This document shows positions 41,324 to 49,145 of a stretch of DNA of 64,000 bases, piece after piece. The stretch spans positions 2,356,001 to 2,420,000 of the forward strand of contig NZ_CP195119.1 of the NCBI RefSeq assembly GCF_052056915.1, read 5' to 3'. The position numbers and the translations under genes were made by a program. The DNA is from MTP4 sp052056915. GTDB taxonomy: Archaea > Halobacteriota > Methanosarcinia > Methanosarcinales > Methanosarcinaceae. The stretch's first letter is position 1; each line of letters begins with the position of its first letter. The notes beneath the pieces were generated by a model that worked only from the letters and a program-made list of their open reading frames with translations, was not told the DNA's origin and searched no databases.

Positions 41324-41992
41324 ATAGAAAAATTACTGCTTTCCGGCTGCAAACCCCTGGACGAACTACTTGGAGGAGGTTTTGAAAAAGGAATCTTAAC
41401 CCAGATTTTCGGGGTTGCAGGAAGCGGAAAAACAAATGTCTGCATCCAGCTTGCCGTAGAATGTGTAAAACAGGGGCAAAAGGTCATTTTTATCGATACC
41501 GAAGGGCTTTCCCCTTCCCGTTTCAAGCAGATTGCCGGGGAAAACGCAAAGGAAATTGCAAAGAAAATAATAATCTACGAGCCCCTGAACTTTGAAGAAC
41601 AATATGCGGCAGTAAGGGAGGTGGAAAAGATAGCCGGTGAGAACATAGGGCTCGTTGTCCTGGACTCTGCCACAGCTTACTACAGGTTCGAACTTGAGGA
41701 TGACGAAAAGAGCCTGAAAAGCCGCCGGGAACTGGCAAGCCAGATCGGTTTCCTCCACGCCCTGGCCCGGAAATTCGGCTTTGCCGCAGTCATAACTAAC
41801 CAGGTTTATTCCGACATCAGCGCCGGCGGAGTTCGTCCCCTGGGCGGCACTTCAATGGAACACATCTCAAAGACCATCCTCCAGCTCGAACGCACTGGCG
41901 AGGGGAAAAGGCGCGCCATTCTCTTTAAGCACCGCTCCCGCCCTGAGGGCTCAAGCTGCAAGTTCACGATTACGGCGGAAGGGCTCCGATGA
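41324..41992 (+). CDS. radB: DNA repair and recombination protein RadB (RecA/RadA paralogue)
   Basis: A RecA-fold ATPase of about 222 residues. Walker A is GVAGSGKT, Walker B VLDSA, and the region ITNQVYSDISAGGVRPLGGT matches RadB. RadB lacks the N-terminal helix-hairpin-helix domain of RadA and modulates strand exchange. The start is odd: conserved sequence begins at IEKLLLSGCKPLDELLGGG and a GAGGTG ribosome-binding site (41311-41316) lies seven nt before an ATA codon at 41324. The nearest in-frame ATG (41267) is upstream of the predicted transcription start. An AUA start, or a mutated start, is implied. The C-terminus is normal. Confidence 0.85.
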   Translation: MEKLLLSGCKPLDELLGGGFEKGILTQIFGVAGSGKTNVCIQLAVECVKQGQKVIFIDTEGLSPSRFKQIAGENAKEIAKKIIIYEPLNFEEQYAAVREVEKIAGENIGLVVLDSATAYYRFELEDDEKSLKSRRELASQIGFLHALARKFGFAAVITNQVYSDISAGGVRPLGGTSMEHISKTILQLERTGEGKRRAILFKHRSRPEGSSCKFTITAEGLR

Positions 41993-42213
41993 TAGATTCT
42001 CCGTTGTAGATTCTCGGTGATAGGTTCTTTTTGTGGAAACCAACGAAAAAGTAGTGATGAAGGAAAAAGTAGTGATGTAAGAAATCCGTAAATCTGTAAA
42101 AGCTTTAAAAAAGTATAAAGTTTCCCGGAAACTTCCGGGATTTCCGGCTTCAAAAGCTGTTTTTAAAAGTCTATTTCTGCTCAGAGTTTTTCTTCCTTTT
42201 CTTTGCCCTCTCC

Positions 42214-43317
42214 TTAGCGTTCCCTGCTTCCGGCTATGAATTCTTCGGTCCGGCTGTAGGCCTCGCCGTCCGGGTACTGGATTGCGGGGTGTTTCATGAA
42301 GTAGGAGGACGGAGAATAGAGCACGCCGCCGATTCCCCGGTCAAGGGCAAGCTTGCAGCAGCGGATGGCGTCGATGACCACACCTCCGGAGTTCGGGGAG
42401 TCTTCAACCGAGAGCCGGAGTTCCAGGTTCATGGGCACGTCCCCGAAGAGCTTTCCTTCCATCCTGAGGAAGCAGACTTTGTTGTCTTTCTGCCAGGGCA
42501 CGTAGTCGCTGGGTCCGATGTGGATGTTTTCGTCTTCGAGTTTTTGGGAGAGCACGGACTGGACTGCCTCGGTTTTCGATTCCCTTTTGGAAGCCAGACG
42601 GTCCTGGTTGAGCATGTTAAGGAAGTCGGTATTTCCTCCCGTATTAAGCTGGTAGGTCCGGTCGAGTTTTACCCCGCGCTTTTCAAAAAGGTCTGCCAGG
42701 ATCCTGTGGGTAATGGTTGCCCCAAGCTGGGCTTTGATATCGTCTCCGATGATGGGGAGCTTCTTTTCTTCAAAACGCTTTGCCCAGGCCTCGTTGCTTG
42801 CGATGAAGACCGGCATGTTGTTTATGAAGCCTATCCCTGCTTCCAGGGCGCATTCGGCATAGAAGCGGACGGCATCCTCGGACCCCACCGGAAGGTAGTT
42901 AAGGAGCATCTCGGCGCCCGAACTTTTCAGTTCCTCCACAATCTCTTCTTTTGTGGAGTCAGGCTCTTTTGCGGGCACAAAGGTGTACTTTTCATCATAG
43001 TTTTTCATATGGTCCGAGACTCCGTCAAGGAGTTTTCCCATCCTAACCTTCACACCCATGGCCGGGATCTCAGGACAAAAAACCGTCGTGCAGTTCGGAG
43101 GAGCGAAGATAGCTTCTGATACATCTTTTCCCACCTTCCGGGCGTCGATGTCAAAAGCGGCCACGACTTCAATGTCGCCGGGCCTGTACCCCCCCAGTTC
43201 CCGGTGCATCAACCCGATAGGTTCACGCATCTTATCGTTTTTGTAGTACTCAATACCCTGTATCAGGGAGCTTGCACAGTTTCCGATCCCTGTGATAGCT
43301 ATTTTTATCTTCTTCAT
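42214..43317 (-). CDS. ino1: Myo-inositol-1-phosphate synthase
   Basis: A 367-residue NAD-dependent enzyme that converts glucose 6-phosphate to L-myo-inositol 1-phosphate, the headgroup precursor of archaetidylinositol lipids. The N-terminal NAD motif is ITGIGNCASSLIQGIEYY; the conserved SSGAEMLLNYLPVGSEDA and the GDDIKAQLGATITHR segment containing active-site Lys are present. This is the archaeal/actinobacterial short form (about 360-390 residues). It stands alone on the minus strand, with a long tandem repeat in its upstream region. Confidence 0.93.
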   Translation of the reverse strand: MKKIKIAITGIGNCASSLIQGIEYYKNDKMREPIGLMHRELGGYRPGDIEVVAAFDIDARKVGKDVSEAIFAPPNCTTVFCPEIPAMGVKVRMGKLLDGVSDHMKNYDEKYTFVPAKEPDSTKEEIVEELKSSGAEMLLNYLPVGSEDAVRFYAECALEAGIGFINNMPVFIASNEAWAKRFEEKKLPIIGDDIKAQLGATITHRILADLFEKRGVKLDRTYQLNTGGNTDFLNMLNQDRLASKRESKTEAVQSVLSQKLEDENIHIGPSDYVPWQKDNKVCFLRMEGKLFGDVPMNLELRLSVEDSPNSGGVVIDAIRCCKLALDRGIGGVLYSPSSYFMKHPAIQYPDGEAYSRTEEFIAGSRER

Positions 43318-43353
43318 ACAAGTTTACTCTCCGGTGAACACCCTGCTTATCTT

Positions 43354-43487
43354 AAATTTGTTTGAAGTTGAATTTGTTTGAAGTTGAATTAGTTGAATCG
43401 AATTAGTTGAATTGAATTTAGTTGAATTGAATTAGCTGAATTGAATTAGCTGAATTGAATTTATTTGAGTTGGATTGGTTGAATTTT
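43354..43487. repeat. Degenerate tandem repeat (ttgaattgaattag units)
   Basis: About ten degenerate 9-15-bp units of ttgaattgaattagc type begin 37 bp upstream of ino1, in its promoter or leader region. Confidence 0.75.
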
Positions 43488-43875
43488 AAGTCTTGTCTTA
43501 TTTAGACCGTCACTCTATAAATTAATTCATACAAAATTTCCCTGAATATCCCCAAATAGATACTTATTTTATACATATTTAAAAATCGCTGTCCAATCAC
43601 TATATATAAAAATTATATTATAAATCCTTCCAAAATCCTTTCACTATTTCGATAAATATCTTTAGTTTCCTGCCAGCTCCGGGAATTAAAATATTTCTTT
43701 ATTTTGAAAAAAGGGAAAAGGTCTATTAGGAAAATTGAACCGAAAGTTGAATAGTTTTTTATCGGATGTGGGGTTTGAAAGGGAAGCCAGAGGTTTTTGG
43801 CTGGAGTCAGCTTTAAGGCAGAATCAAGCTTTACAGTGACATCAAAATTAATTTTTACACCGGACAGTGATTTGC
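43488..43875. other. Intergenic region between ino1 and mtnA
   Basis: AT-rich. It contains TATA-like elements (actatatataaaa, about 43599-43611) that could serve mtnA with a long leader or ino1 on the other strand. No gene seen. Confidence 0.4.
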
Positions 43876-44895
43876 ATGAGGACGATTGACTGGAATGAGG
43901 AGTCCAATTCCGTTATGCTTGTGGACCAGACCCTGCTCCCTAAAGAGTACAGGGTAATCGAATGCAAAACCCTTAGTTCCCTCTGTGAGGCGATCAAGAG
44001 CCTCAGGGTCCGGGGGGCGCCTGCGCTTGGGGCTGCCGGGGGTTTCGGGATTGCTCTTGCAGCTTACCTGAGCAGCGCAAAGGATATGGACAGCATAATG
44101 CGGGACCTGAAGGTGGCGGGAAAGGCCATAGTATCAACCCGCCCAACAGCTGTGAACCTGGGCTGGGGCGTAAAAAGGGTCCTGAATGCTTTGTCTGACG
44201 CCTATGATGTCGCCGGGGTCCGGGACATTGCCCTTTACGAGGCCCGGGCTATTGCCGACGAAGACGTGTATATCAATAAGCTGATAGGAAAACACGGGGC
44301 TAAACTCCTGGAAGATGGGGACACTGTACTCACGCACTGCAACGCCGGCAAGATGGCCTGTGTGGACTGGGGCACAGCCCTTGGCGTGGTACGTTCCGCA
44401 GTTGAACAGGGTAAGGAAATCAAGGTCATTGCCTGCGAGACCAGACCCCTTAACCAGGGCAGCCGGATTACCACCTGGGAACTGATGCAGGACAAAATTC
44501 CTGTCACCCTGATCACGGACTCCATGGCCGGCTGGGCAATGCGCCAGGAACTTGTAAACAAAGTGATCGTAGGGGCTGACCGGATCACCCAGGACGCTGT
44601 CTTCAACAAGATCGGGACCTATACCCACTCAGTGCTTGCGCGGGAGCATGAAATCCCTTTTTACGTTGCAGCCCCGGTCTCCAGCTTTGATTTCAAGGGC
44701 TGGGAGGGCAGTGTGAAAATAGAGCAGCGGGACCCTGACGAACTTCGCTTCTTCGGCTCCGAACAGCTAGCCCCCGAAGATGTGGAAGTCTACAACCCTG
44801 CCTTTGACGCAACCCCTATGGAAAACGTGAATGCGGTCATCACGGAGAAAGGAGTGTTTTACCCGCCTTTCCTGCTGGACGAGGTGCTTGTCTGA
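43876..44895 (+). CDS. mtnA: S-methyl-5-thioribose-1-phosphate isomerase (MtnA/eIF2B-like)
   Basis: A 339-residue member of the eIF2B alpha/beta/delta-like isomerase family. MRTIDWNEESNSVMLVDQTL at the N-terminus, RVRGAPALGAAGGFG, the HCNAGKMACVDWGTALGVV block with catalytic Cys and GADRITQDAVFNKIGTY with catalytic Asp are all typical of MtnA. The enzyme isomerises methylthioribose 1-phosphate to the ribulose form in methylthioadenosine recycling; close relatives act on 5-deoxyribose or ribose phosphates. I use the ATG at 43876; an in-frame GTG at 43867 would add three residues. Single gene. Confidence 0.92.
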   Translation: MRTIDWNEESNSVMLVDQTLLPKEYRVIECKTLSSLCEAIKSLRVRGAPALGAAGGFGIALAAYLSSAKDMDSIMRDLKVAGKAIVSTRPTAVNLGWGVKRVLNALSDAYDVAGVRDIALYEARAIADEDVYINKLIGKHGAKLLEDGDTVLTHCNAGKMACVDWGTALGVVRSAVEQGKEIKVIACETRPLNQGSRITTWELMQDKIPVTLITDSMAGWAMRQELVNKVIVGADRITQDAVFNKIGTYTHSVLAREHEIPFYVAAPVSSFDFKGWEGSVKIEQRDPDELRFFGSEQLAPEDVEVYNPAFDATPMENVNAVITEKGVFYPPFLLDEVLV

Positions 44896-44919
44896 GGGGT
44901 ATTTCCCCTTTTCCGGGCT

Positions 44920-44991
44920 TTCACCTCCTGAATCCATTCTTTTGGATTTATTCTACCGGGTTCACCCCCTGAATCCACTCTGCTGGATTTA
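44920..44991. repeat. 31-bp direct repeat
   Basis: Two 31-bp copies at 44920-44950 and 44961-44991 (ttcacctcctgaatccattc and a variant) differ at four positions. They lie after mtnA; each contains a possible GGATT/AATCC mini-hairpin. Confidence 0.7.
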
Positions 44992-45162
44992 TATATCATA
45001 ACTGTAAATTACCTGATGATTATCAAAATTGGCAGAAATATCAATTGTTCGAGTTCAATTGTTTGATCTCAACTTTGATTTCAATTGTTTGTATCTACCT
45101 TATACGAACGTCTGATATTCATCAAAAATGACCTTCCATTGATCAATAAAGGTGTTTAACTC

Positions 45163-45330
45163 ATGGCTAAAAAATCAGGCAGCGGCCTTCAGTCCTCCGC
45201 AGGGCTGATGCGCTACTACGAAGCGGACAAAAATGCAATTCAGGTCCAGCCCAAGACGGTGCTTATTGCCGGAGCCATTGTGGGACTGGCAGTATTATTC
45301 TTAAGTGCGGCTAACGGCTTCTGGCCGTAA
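45163..45330 (+). CDS. secG: Preprotein translocase subunit SecG (Sec61-beta)
   Basis: A 55-residue protein: a basic, Gly/Ser-rich cytosolic N-terminus (MAKKSGSGLQSSAGLMRYYE) and one membrane helix (TVLIAGAIVGLAVLFLSAA). The GLMRYYE motif before the helix is the signature of archaeal Sec61-beta. It associates with SecY and SecE to form the protein-conducting channel. It is short enough to be missed by length filters. It overlaps, in another frame, the upstream extension of the hydrolase gene that follows, so the two are probably co-transcribed. Confidence 0.93.
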   Translation: MAKKSGSGLQSSAGLMRYYEADKNAIQVQPKTVLIAGAIVGLAVLFLSAANGFWP

Positions 45331-45355
45331 CCATATTTTTCCGGTCAGGGTTCCC

Positions 45356-46360
45356 TTGAGCAAGCAAATTTCCGGGAAAAACAAAAAAACGAATCACGTT
45401 TCTTCAGGGGCAAAAGCTCCGAAACCCGTAATTTTTCTATTCGGTTTTCTCTTCATACTTGTGGGTGTCTTCGGGGTCCTGTACAACCCTGCAAACTCCG
45501 AAGCCGCCGGGGCAGCCTGGACCGTTTCGGAAGAGGGACTCCTCTCTTTTCCCCAAAGAGGGGAAGCTGCGTTCACTGTTGAGGTGACCGAGGATCTTTA
45601 CACCCCGGAATCCGCAGATTCCCTGAAACTGCTCACTTTTGAGAGCAGGGGCGAGAATGTCCGGGCTCTTTTGAGAATCCCTGCGGACTCTTCTCCAGCA
45701 GGTTCTTCTCTCTCAAACTCTTCAGGCGTCCCCGGAATAGTCCTGCTCCCCGGGGCTGGGATTAGCAAGGAAAAAGAACAGGGCCTTGCAGCGGAACTTT
45801 CGAAACTAGGGTATGCCACCCTTGCCCTGGACCAGCGCAATCTCGGAGCTATAAACCCGGAAGGAGACCTTGAACTTTTCAAAGCCGGGCTCGAGCCTCT
45901 CGAATACAAAATGGTTTACGATGCCCTGAAAGCCACGGATGTCCTTTCCGCCCAGCCGGAAATCGACCCTGAAAAGCTTGCCATCATCGGAGAAAGCAAC
46001 GGTGGCAGGTTTGCAATCATTGCCTGTGCCCTTGAACCCTCTCTGCGGGGAGTGGTAGGAATCAGTACCGCGGGCTACGGCACCGGAGAAATCGATCCAT
46101 CTCAGGTAAAAGACCCTTATGTCTACAGCTTTTACCGTTCCATTGACCCGGATACCTACCTTCCCGAAATTCCGCCGGCAAGGTTCGTGCTCCTGCACTC
46201 CTCTAATGATACCGTGATTCCCCATGAAATGGCGCTTGGCACATTTTCCCTTGCAGGGGAGCCAAAGGTAATGTATAATGTCAGCGAGGTCACACATGGG
46301 TATACGGCTTCCATGCACCCTTATCTCGAAGAGGAACTTACACTCATTTTTATTGATTAA
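45356..46360 (+). CDS. Membrane-anchored alpha/beta hydrolase
   Basis: About 334 residues. An N-terminal membrane helix (PVIFLFGFLFILVGVFGVLY) anchors or exports the protein, followed by an alpha/beta-hydrolase domain with nucleophile elbow GESNGG, an acid in HSSNDTVIP and catalytic His in EVTHGY, a complete triad. It resembles dienelactone-hydrolase/acetyl-esterase-like enzymes; substrate unknown. The frame is open from a GTG at 45305 inside secG, but no ATG exists; a TTG at 45356 (MSKQISGKNKK) is a likely start. It follows secG by about 25 nt, which would fit an operon. Confidence 0.8.
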   Translation: MSKQISGKNKKTNHVSSGAKAPKPVIFLFGFLFILVGVFGVLYNPANSEAAGAAWTVSEEGLLSFPQRGEAAFTVEVTEDLYTPESADSLKLLTFESRGENVRALLRIPADSSPAGSSLSNSSGVPGIVLLPGAGISKEKEQGLAAELSKLGYATLALDQRNLGAINPEGDLELFKAGLEPLEYKMVYDALKATDVLSAQPEIDPEKLAIIGESNGGRFAIIACALEPSLRGVVGISTAGYGTGEIDPSQVKDPYVYSFYRSIDPDTYLPEIPPARFVLLHSSNDTVIPHEMALGTFSLAGEPKVMYNVSEVTHGYTASMHPYLEEELTLIFID

Positions 46361-46447
46361 CCTATACCTTTGATTAACCTATACCTTTGATTAACCGATA
46401 CCTCTGATTAACCGATACCTTTGATTAACCGGTACCTTTGATTAACT
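46353..46447. repeat. 18-bp tandem repeat, about 5 copies
   Basis: About five copies of tgattaacctataccttt with single-base variants start at the stop codon of the hydrolase gene and end about 30 bp before the MutS-like gene. Confidence 0.88.
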
Positions 46448-46478
46448 AACCTCATAAACCTTTCAAAGTGTTTTGAAT

Positions 46479-48602
46479 ATGGCGTCTGTTCAGCAGCTTT
46501 CAGGTGTAAAGGATCTTTCTGGAATAGGTGAGCGAGTTGCCGAAAGGCTGGTCGAACATTTCGGGACCGAAGAAGTGGCGCTCAGGGCAATTCTCGAAGG
46601 GGATGTTGCCGCGCTTTCCGAGGTTAACGGGGTGAGCCACAACTTTGCCCTTTCCCTTGCCAGGGATGCGAAAGCCAGGGCCGAAGGCTGCTCTATTTCC
46701 GATTTTTTGAAGACTAAAGAGGCAACAGACCTCTACTCCCGCCTGCTCGAACTGGTTAAAAGCTTTACACATACGCCCCATGCCCGGGACAAAATGAACC
46801 TCTTTTATCCTTACCCTGCTTCCCGTAGGGACCTTATCGAGAAGAGAAGGGTTTTCGTGGAGGAGTATCTCGAACTTGCTCGCTCCCTTTCCGGGGATTC
46901 GGAATTTCCGGGCCTGCTCTCAAGGGTCAGGAGGCTTAAGCCCGTGCCCGGAAACCTTCGGGCAAGAGACCGTATCATTCTCTCCGGAGACCCGGAAACT
47001 TTCGGGGTTGTAAAGGAGAGGTTCCAGGCCTTTCTCCCGGTCCAGGCCGTGGAGAACCTTTCCGAATTCGTGGACCTTGCCAGGGGCTATTCCCATACCA
47101 TCGTTTTTGATAACACTTTCCTGGGCTTCGACATGCCCGAGGACCTTGAGCCCGAATTTTTCCCAGACCCGGAAAAGGTGGAATTCTGGCAGGTAGTACC
47201 GGAAATGGAACTTGCCTTTTTTGCCCGGAACCTGGACTGCATCCGGGCCTGTCTGCAGGTGGTATCCGTCCTTCGCAGCCGCAATTTCAGTTTCTTTGAG
47301 GAAATGTCGGAAGAAGGGCTTGAAACCCTCGAAACCGCTCTTTCGAAGCTGGGAGAGGACGGAAAGCCGAAAGAAGGGTTTGACCCGGAACTGGACCGTC
47401 TGGGAGCCGCCCTTGAAGGTCTGGACCGCGTCCTTGCAACTGCCCTACAGGAAGCAAACCTGCGGATGAACCGGGCGCTTGAAGAGAGTTCCCTTACCCT
47501 TAGCGGGCAGGACCTCCTCAAGCTCGTAAGCGGGGGCATGGAAATCAAAGACCTGCTGGCAAAGGAGCTCTACAAACTCTACAGGGAAGAGCTTGAAGCC
47601 GTAAAGGAAGAACTGGCAGGGAAGCTCGGGCTGCTTTCGCATGAAAAACTGCTTCTGGACTCTCTTTTTTCCGATGAGATTTCCTATCCCCTCCAGGCCG
47701 ACCAGGCCCAGCTCCAGCTCTTCAGGCAAAAGCTTTCCAGGGAACTGGAAAAGGCAAGGCTTTCCCGGAAAAGGGAAATTGCAAAAGTCCTTTCCGCTTA
47801 CAGGCCATTTGTCGGAAAGCTTGTCAGGGAAGTCCTGGAATTTGACCTGGGCTTTTCGGTGGGCTGCTTTGCAGAGTACTTTTCCCTGAAAATGCCGGAG
47901 CTGATCCCTGACGCGGGGCTCGGGCTTTCGGAAGGGGAAAACCTTTTTTTGAAAGCCAGGTACGGGGAAATTGACCCTGTCAGTTATTCTGTCGGAAAGG
48001 CGAGTTTTTTCCCTGAAGCGGGAGAAAACCGGGTTGTGCTCCTTAGCGGCGTGAATTCCGGGGGCAAGACCTCCCTGCTTGAACTTCTTGCCCAGTGCGT
48101 TATTCTGGGGCACATGGGTTTTCCTGCCCCTGCAAAAAAGCTTGAGCTCGGCCCCATCGAAGAACTCTACTATTTCGGGAAATCGAAAGGGACTCTGGAC
48201 GCAGGGGCTTTCGAGACCACCCTTAAACAGTTCTCCGTGCTCTCCGAAAGTTCCGGGAAACTGGTACTTGCAGACGAACTTGAGTCCATCACCGAGCCAG
48301 GGGCTTCGGCCAGGATCATTGCGGGCATCCTCGAATACCTTGTCCGAAACGAGCAAAGCCTTGGGATATTTGTCTCTCATCTCTCGGAGCTGATCCTGGA
48401 AAATACGGAGGCTGAGGTCCGGGTGGACGGGATCGAAGCAAAGGGCCTGGACTCAAATCTGGAGCTGGTAGTGGACAGGACTCCGGTCTACAACCATGTG
48501 GCAAGGAGTACGCCCGAACTGATCGTGGAGCGCCTTTTCAGGAAAACCTCGGGAAAAGAACAGGAGTTTTATGCGCATTTGAAAGGAAAGTTCAGGGGGT
48601 AA
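46479..48602 (+). CDS. MutS-family ATPase with N-terminal helix-hairpin-helix
   Basis: A 707-residue archaeal MutS-like protein. Residues about 1-65 form helix-hairpin-helix motifs (VKDLSGIGERVAERLVEHFG, LSEVNGVSHNFALSLA). The middle region is helical and coiled (lever/clamp). The C-terminal ATPase domain has Walker A GVNSGGKTS and Walker B VLADELESITEPG. It lacks the mismatch-recognition domain I of MutS and the Smr nuclease of bacterial MutS2, so a role in recombination or branched-DNA processing is likelier than classic mismatch repair. Start at the ATG at 46479 (MASVQQLSGV); a TTG six nt upstream is also in frame. Confidence 0.88.
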   Translation: MASVQQLSGVKDLSGIGERVAERLVEHFGTEEVALRAILEGDVAALSEVNGVSHNFALSLARDAKARAEGCSISDFLKTKEATDLYSRLLELVKSFTHTPHARDKMNLFYPYPASRRDLIEKRRVFVEEYLELARSLSGDSEFPGLLSRVRRLKPVPGNLRARDRIILSGDPETFGVVKERFQAFLPVQAVENLSEFVDLARGYSHTIVFDNTFLGFDMPEDLEPEFFPDPEKVEFWQVVPEMELAFFARNLDCIRACLQVVSVLRSRNFSFFEEMSEEGLETLETALSKLGEDGKPKEGFDPELDRLGAALEGLDRVLATALQEANLRMNRALEESSLTLSGQDLLKLVSGGMEIKDLLAKELYKLYREELEAVKEELAGKLGLLSHEKLLLDSLFSDEISYPLQADQAQLQLFRQKLSRELEKARLSRKREIAKVLSAYRPFVGKLVREVLEFDLGFSVGCFAEYFSLKMPELIPDAGLGLSEGENLFLKARYGEIDPVSYSVGKASFFPEAGENRVVLLSGVNSGGKTSLLELLAQCVILGHMGFPAPAKKLELGPIEELYYFGKSKGTLDAGAFETTLKQFSVLSESSGKLVLADELESITEPGASARIIAGILEYLVRNEQSLGIFVSHLSELILENTEAEVRVDGIEAKGLDSNLELVVDRTPVYNHVARSTPELIVERLFRKTSGKEQEFYAHLKGKFRG

Positions 48603-49145
48603 AGCCGCTTCATTAAAAGTCTTCTCTGTTCATCTTTTTTTATTTTTCTCATATTTTAAGAGATAATGTTATAAATCTTTAGTTCTATATATCAGTACAT
48701 ACTTTCACGTTTCTCGGGAGATTCCGGGCATTCCTGAGGTTTTTGTTGAACCAAAAGCCTATATAGGGGTTGTTTTTAATCCATTTTCTATTACTACATG
48801 GAGATGTGGTTCCCTTTCAACAGGTAACCGGAAAGTGTTGTCCGGCCTGAGAACAAAGATTAATATATCCCGGAAGTTGTTTCCTGAGAGTGTGACGGTT
48901 TTCGGCTACTCATATCAAGCCGGAATTCGTCGTTCCGGCAACTAAAGCTTTGAACCTTATCCGGATTTATAGGGAACCCTCAATTGTGATGGTTTTTCAG
49001 GACCCGTGGGTTCGGCGTTGTTGCATCGGTATCACATCAAATAACAAAATAGCATAAATATTAAAAATTAATGAAATGAACAGTGATCTTACGTTGTTAA
49101 GGATAGCTCTAAAGAAAGAACAAAATCAACTCTTGCGTGGTAGTA
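48603..49145. other. Long region upstream of ppk1 with hairpin
   Basis: 540 bp without a gene. Two TATA-like elements (tctatatatc near 48685, gattaatatatc near 48857) point toward ppk1. A perfect 7-bp hairpin GCCGGAA-N7-TTCCGGC lies at 48919-48939, in the leader of the second promoter. A regulated leader or small RNA is possible. Confidence 0.45.
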
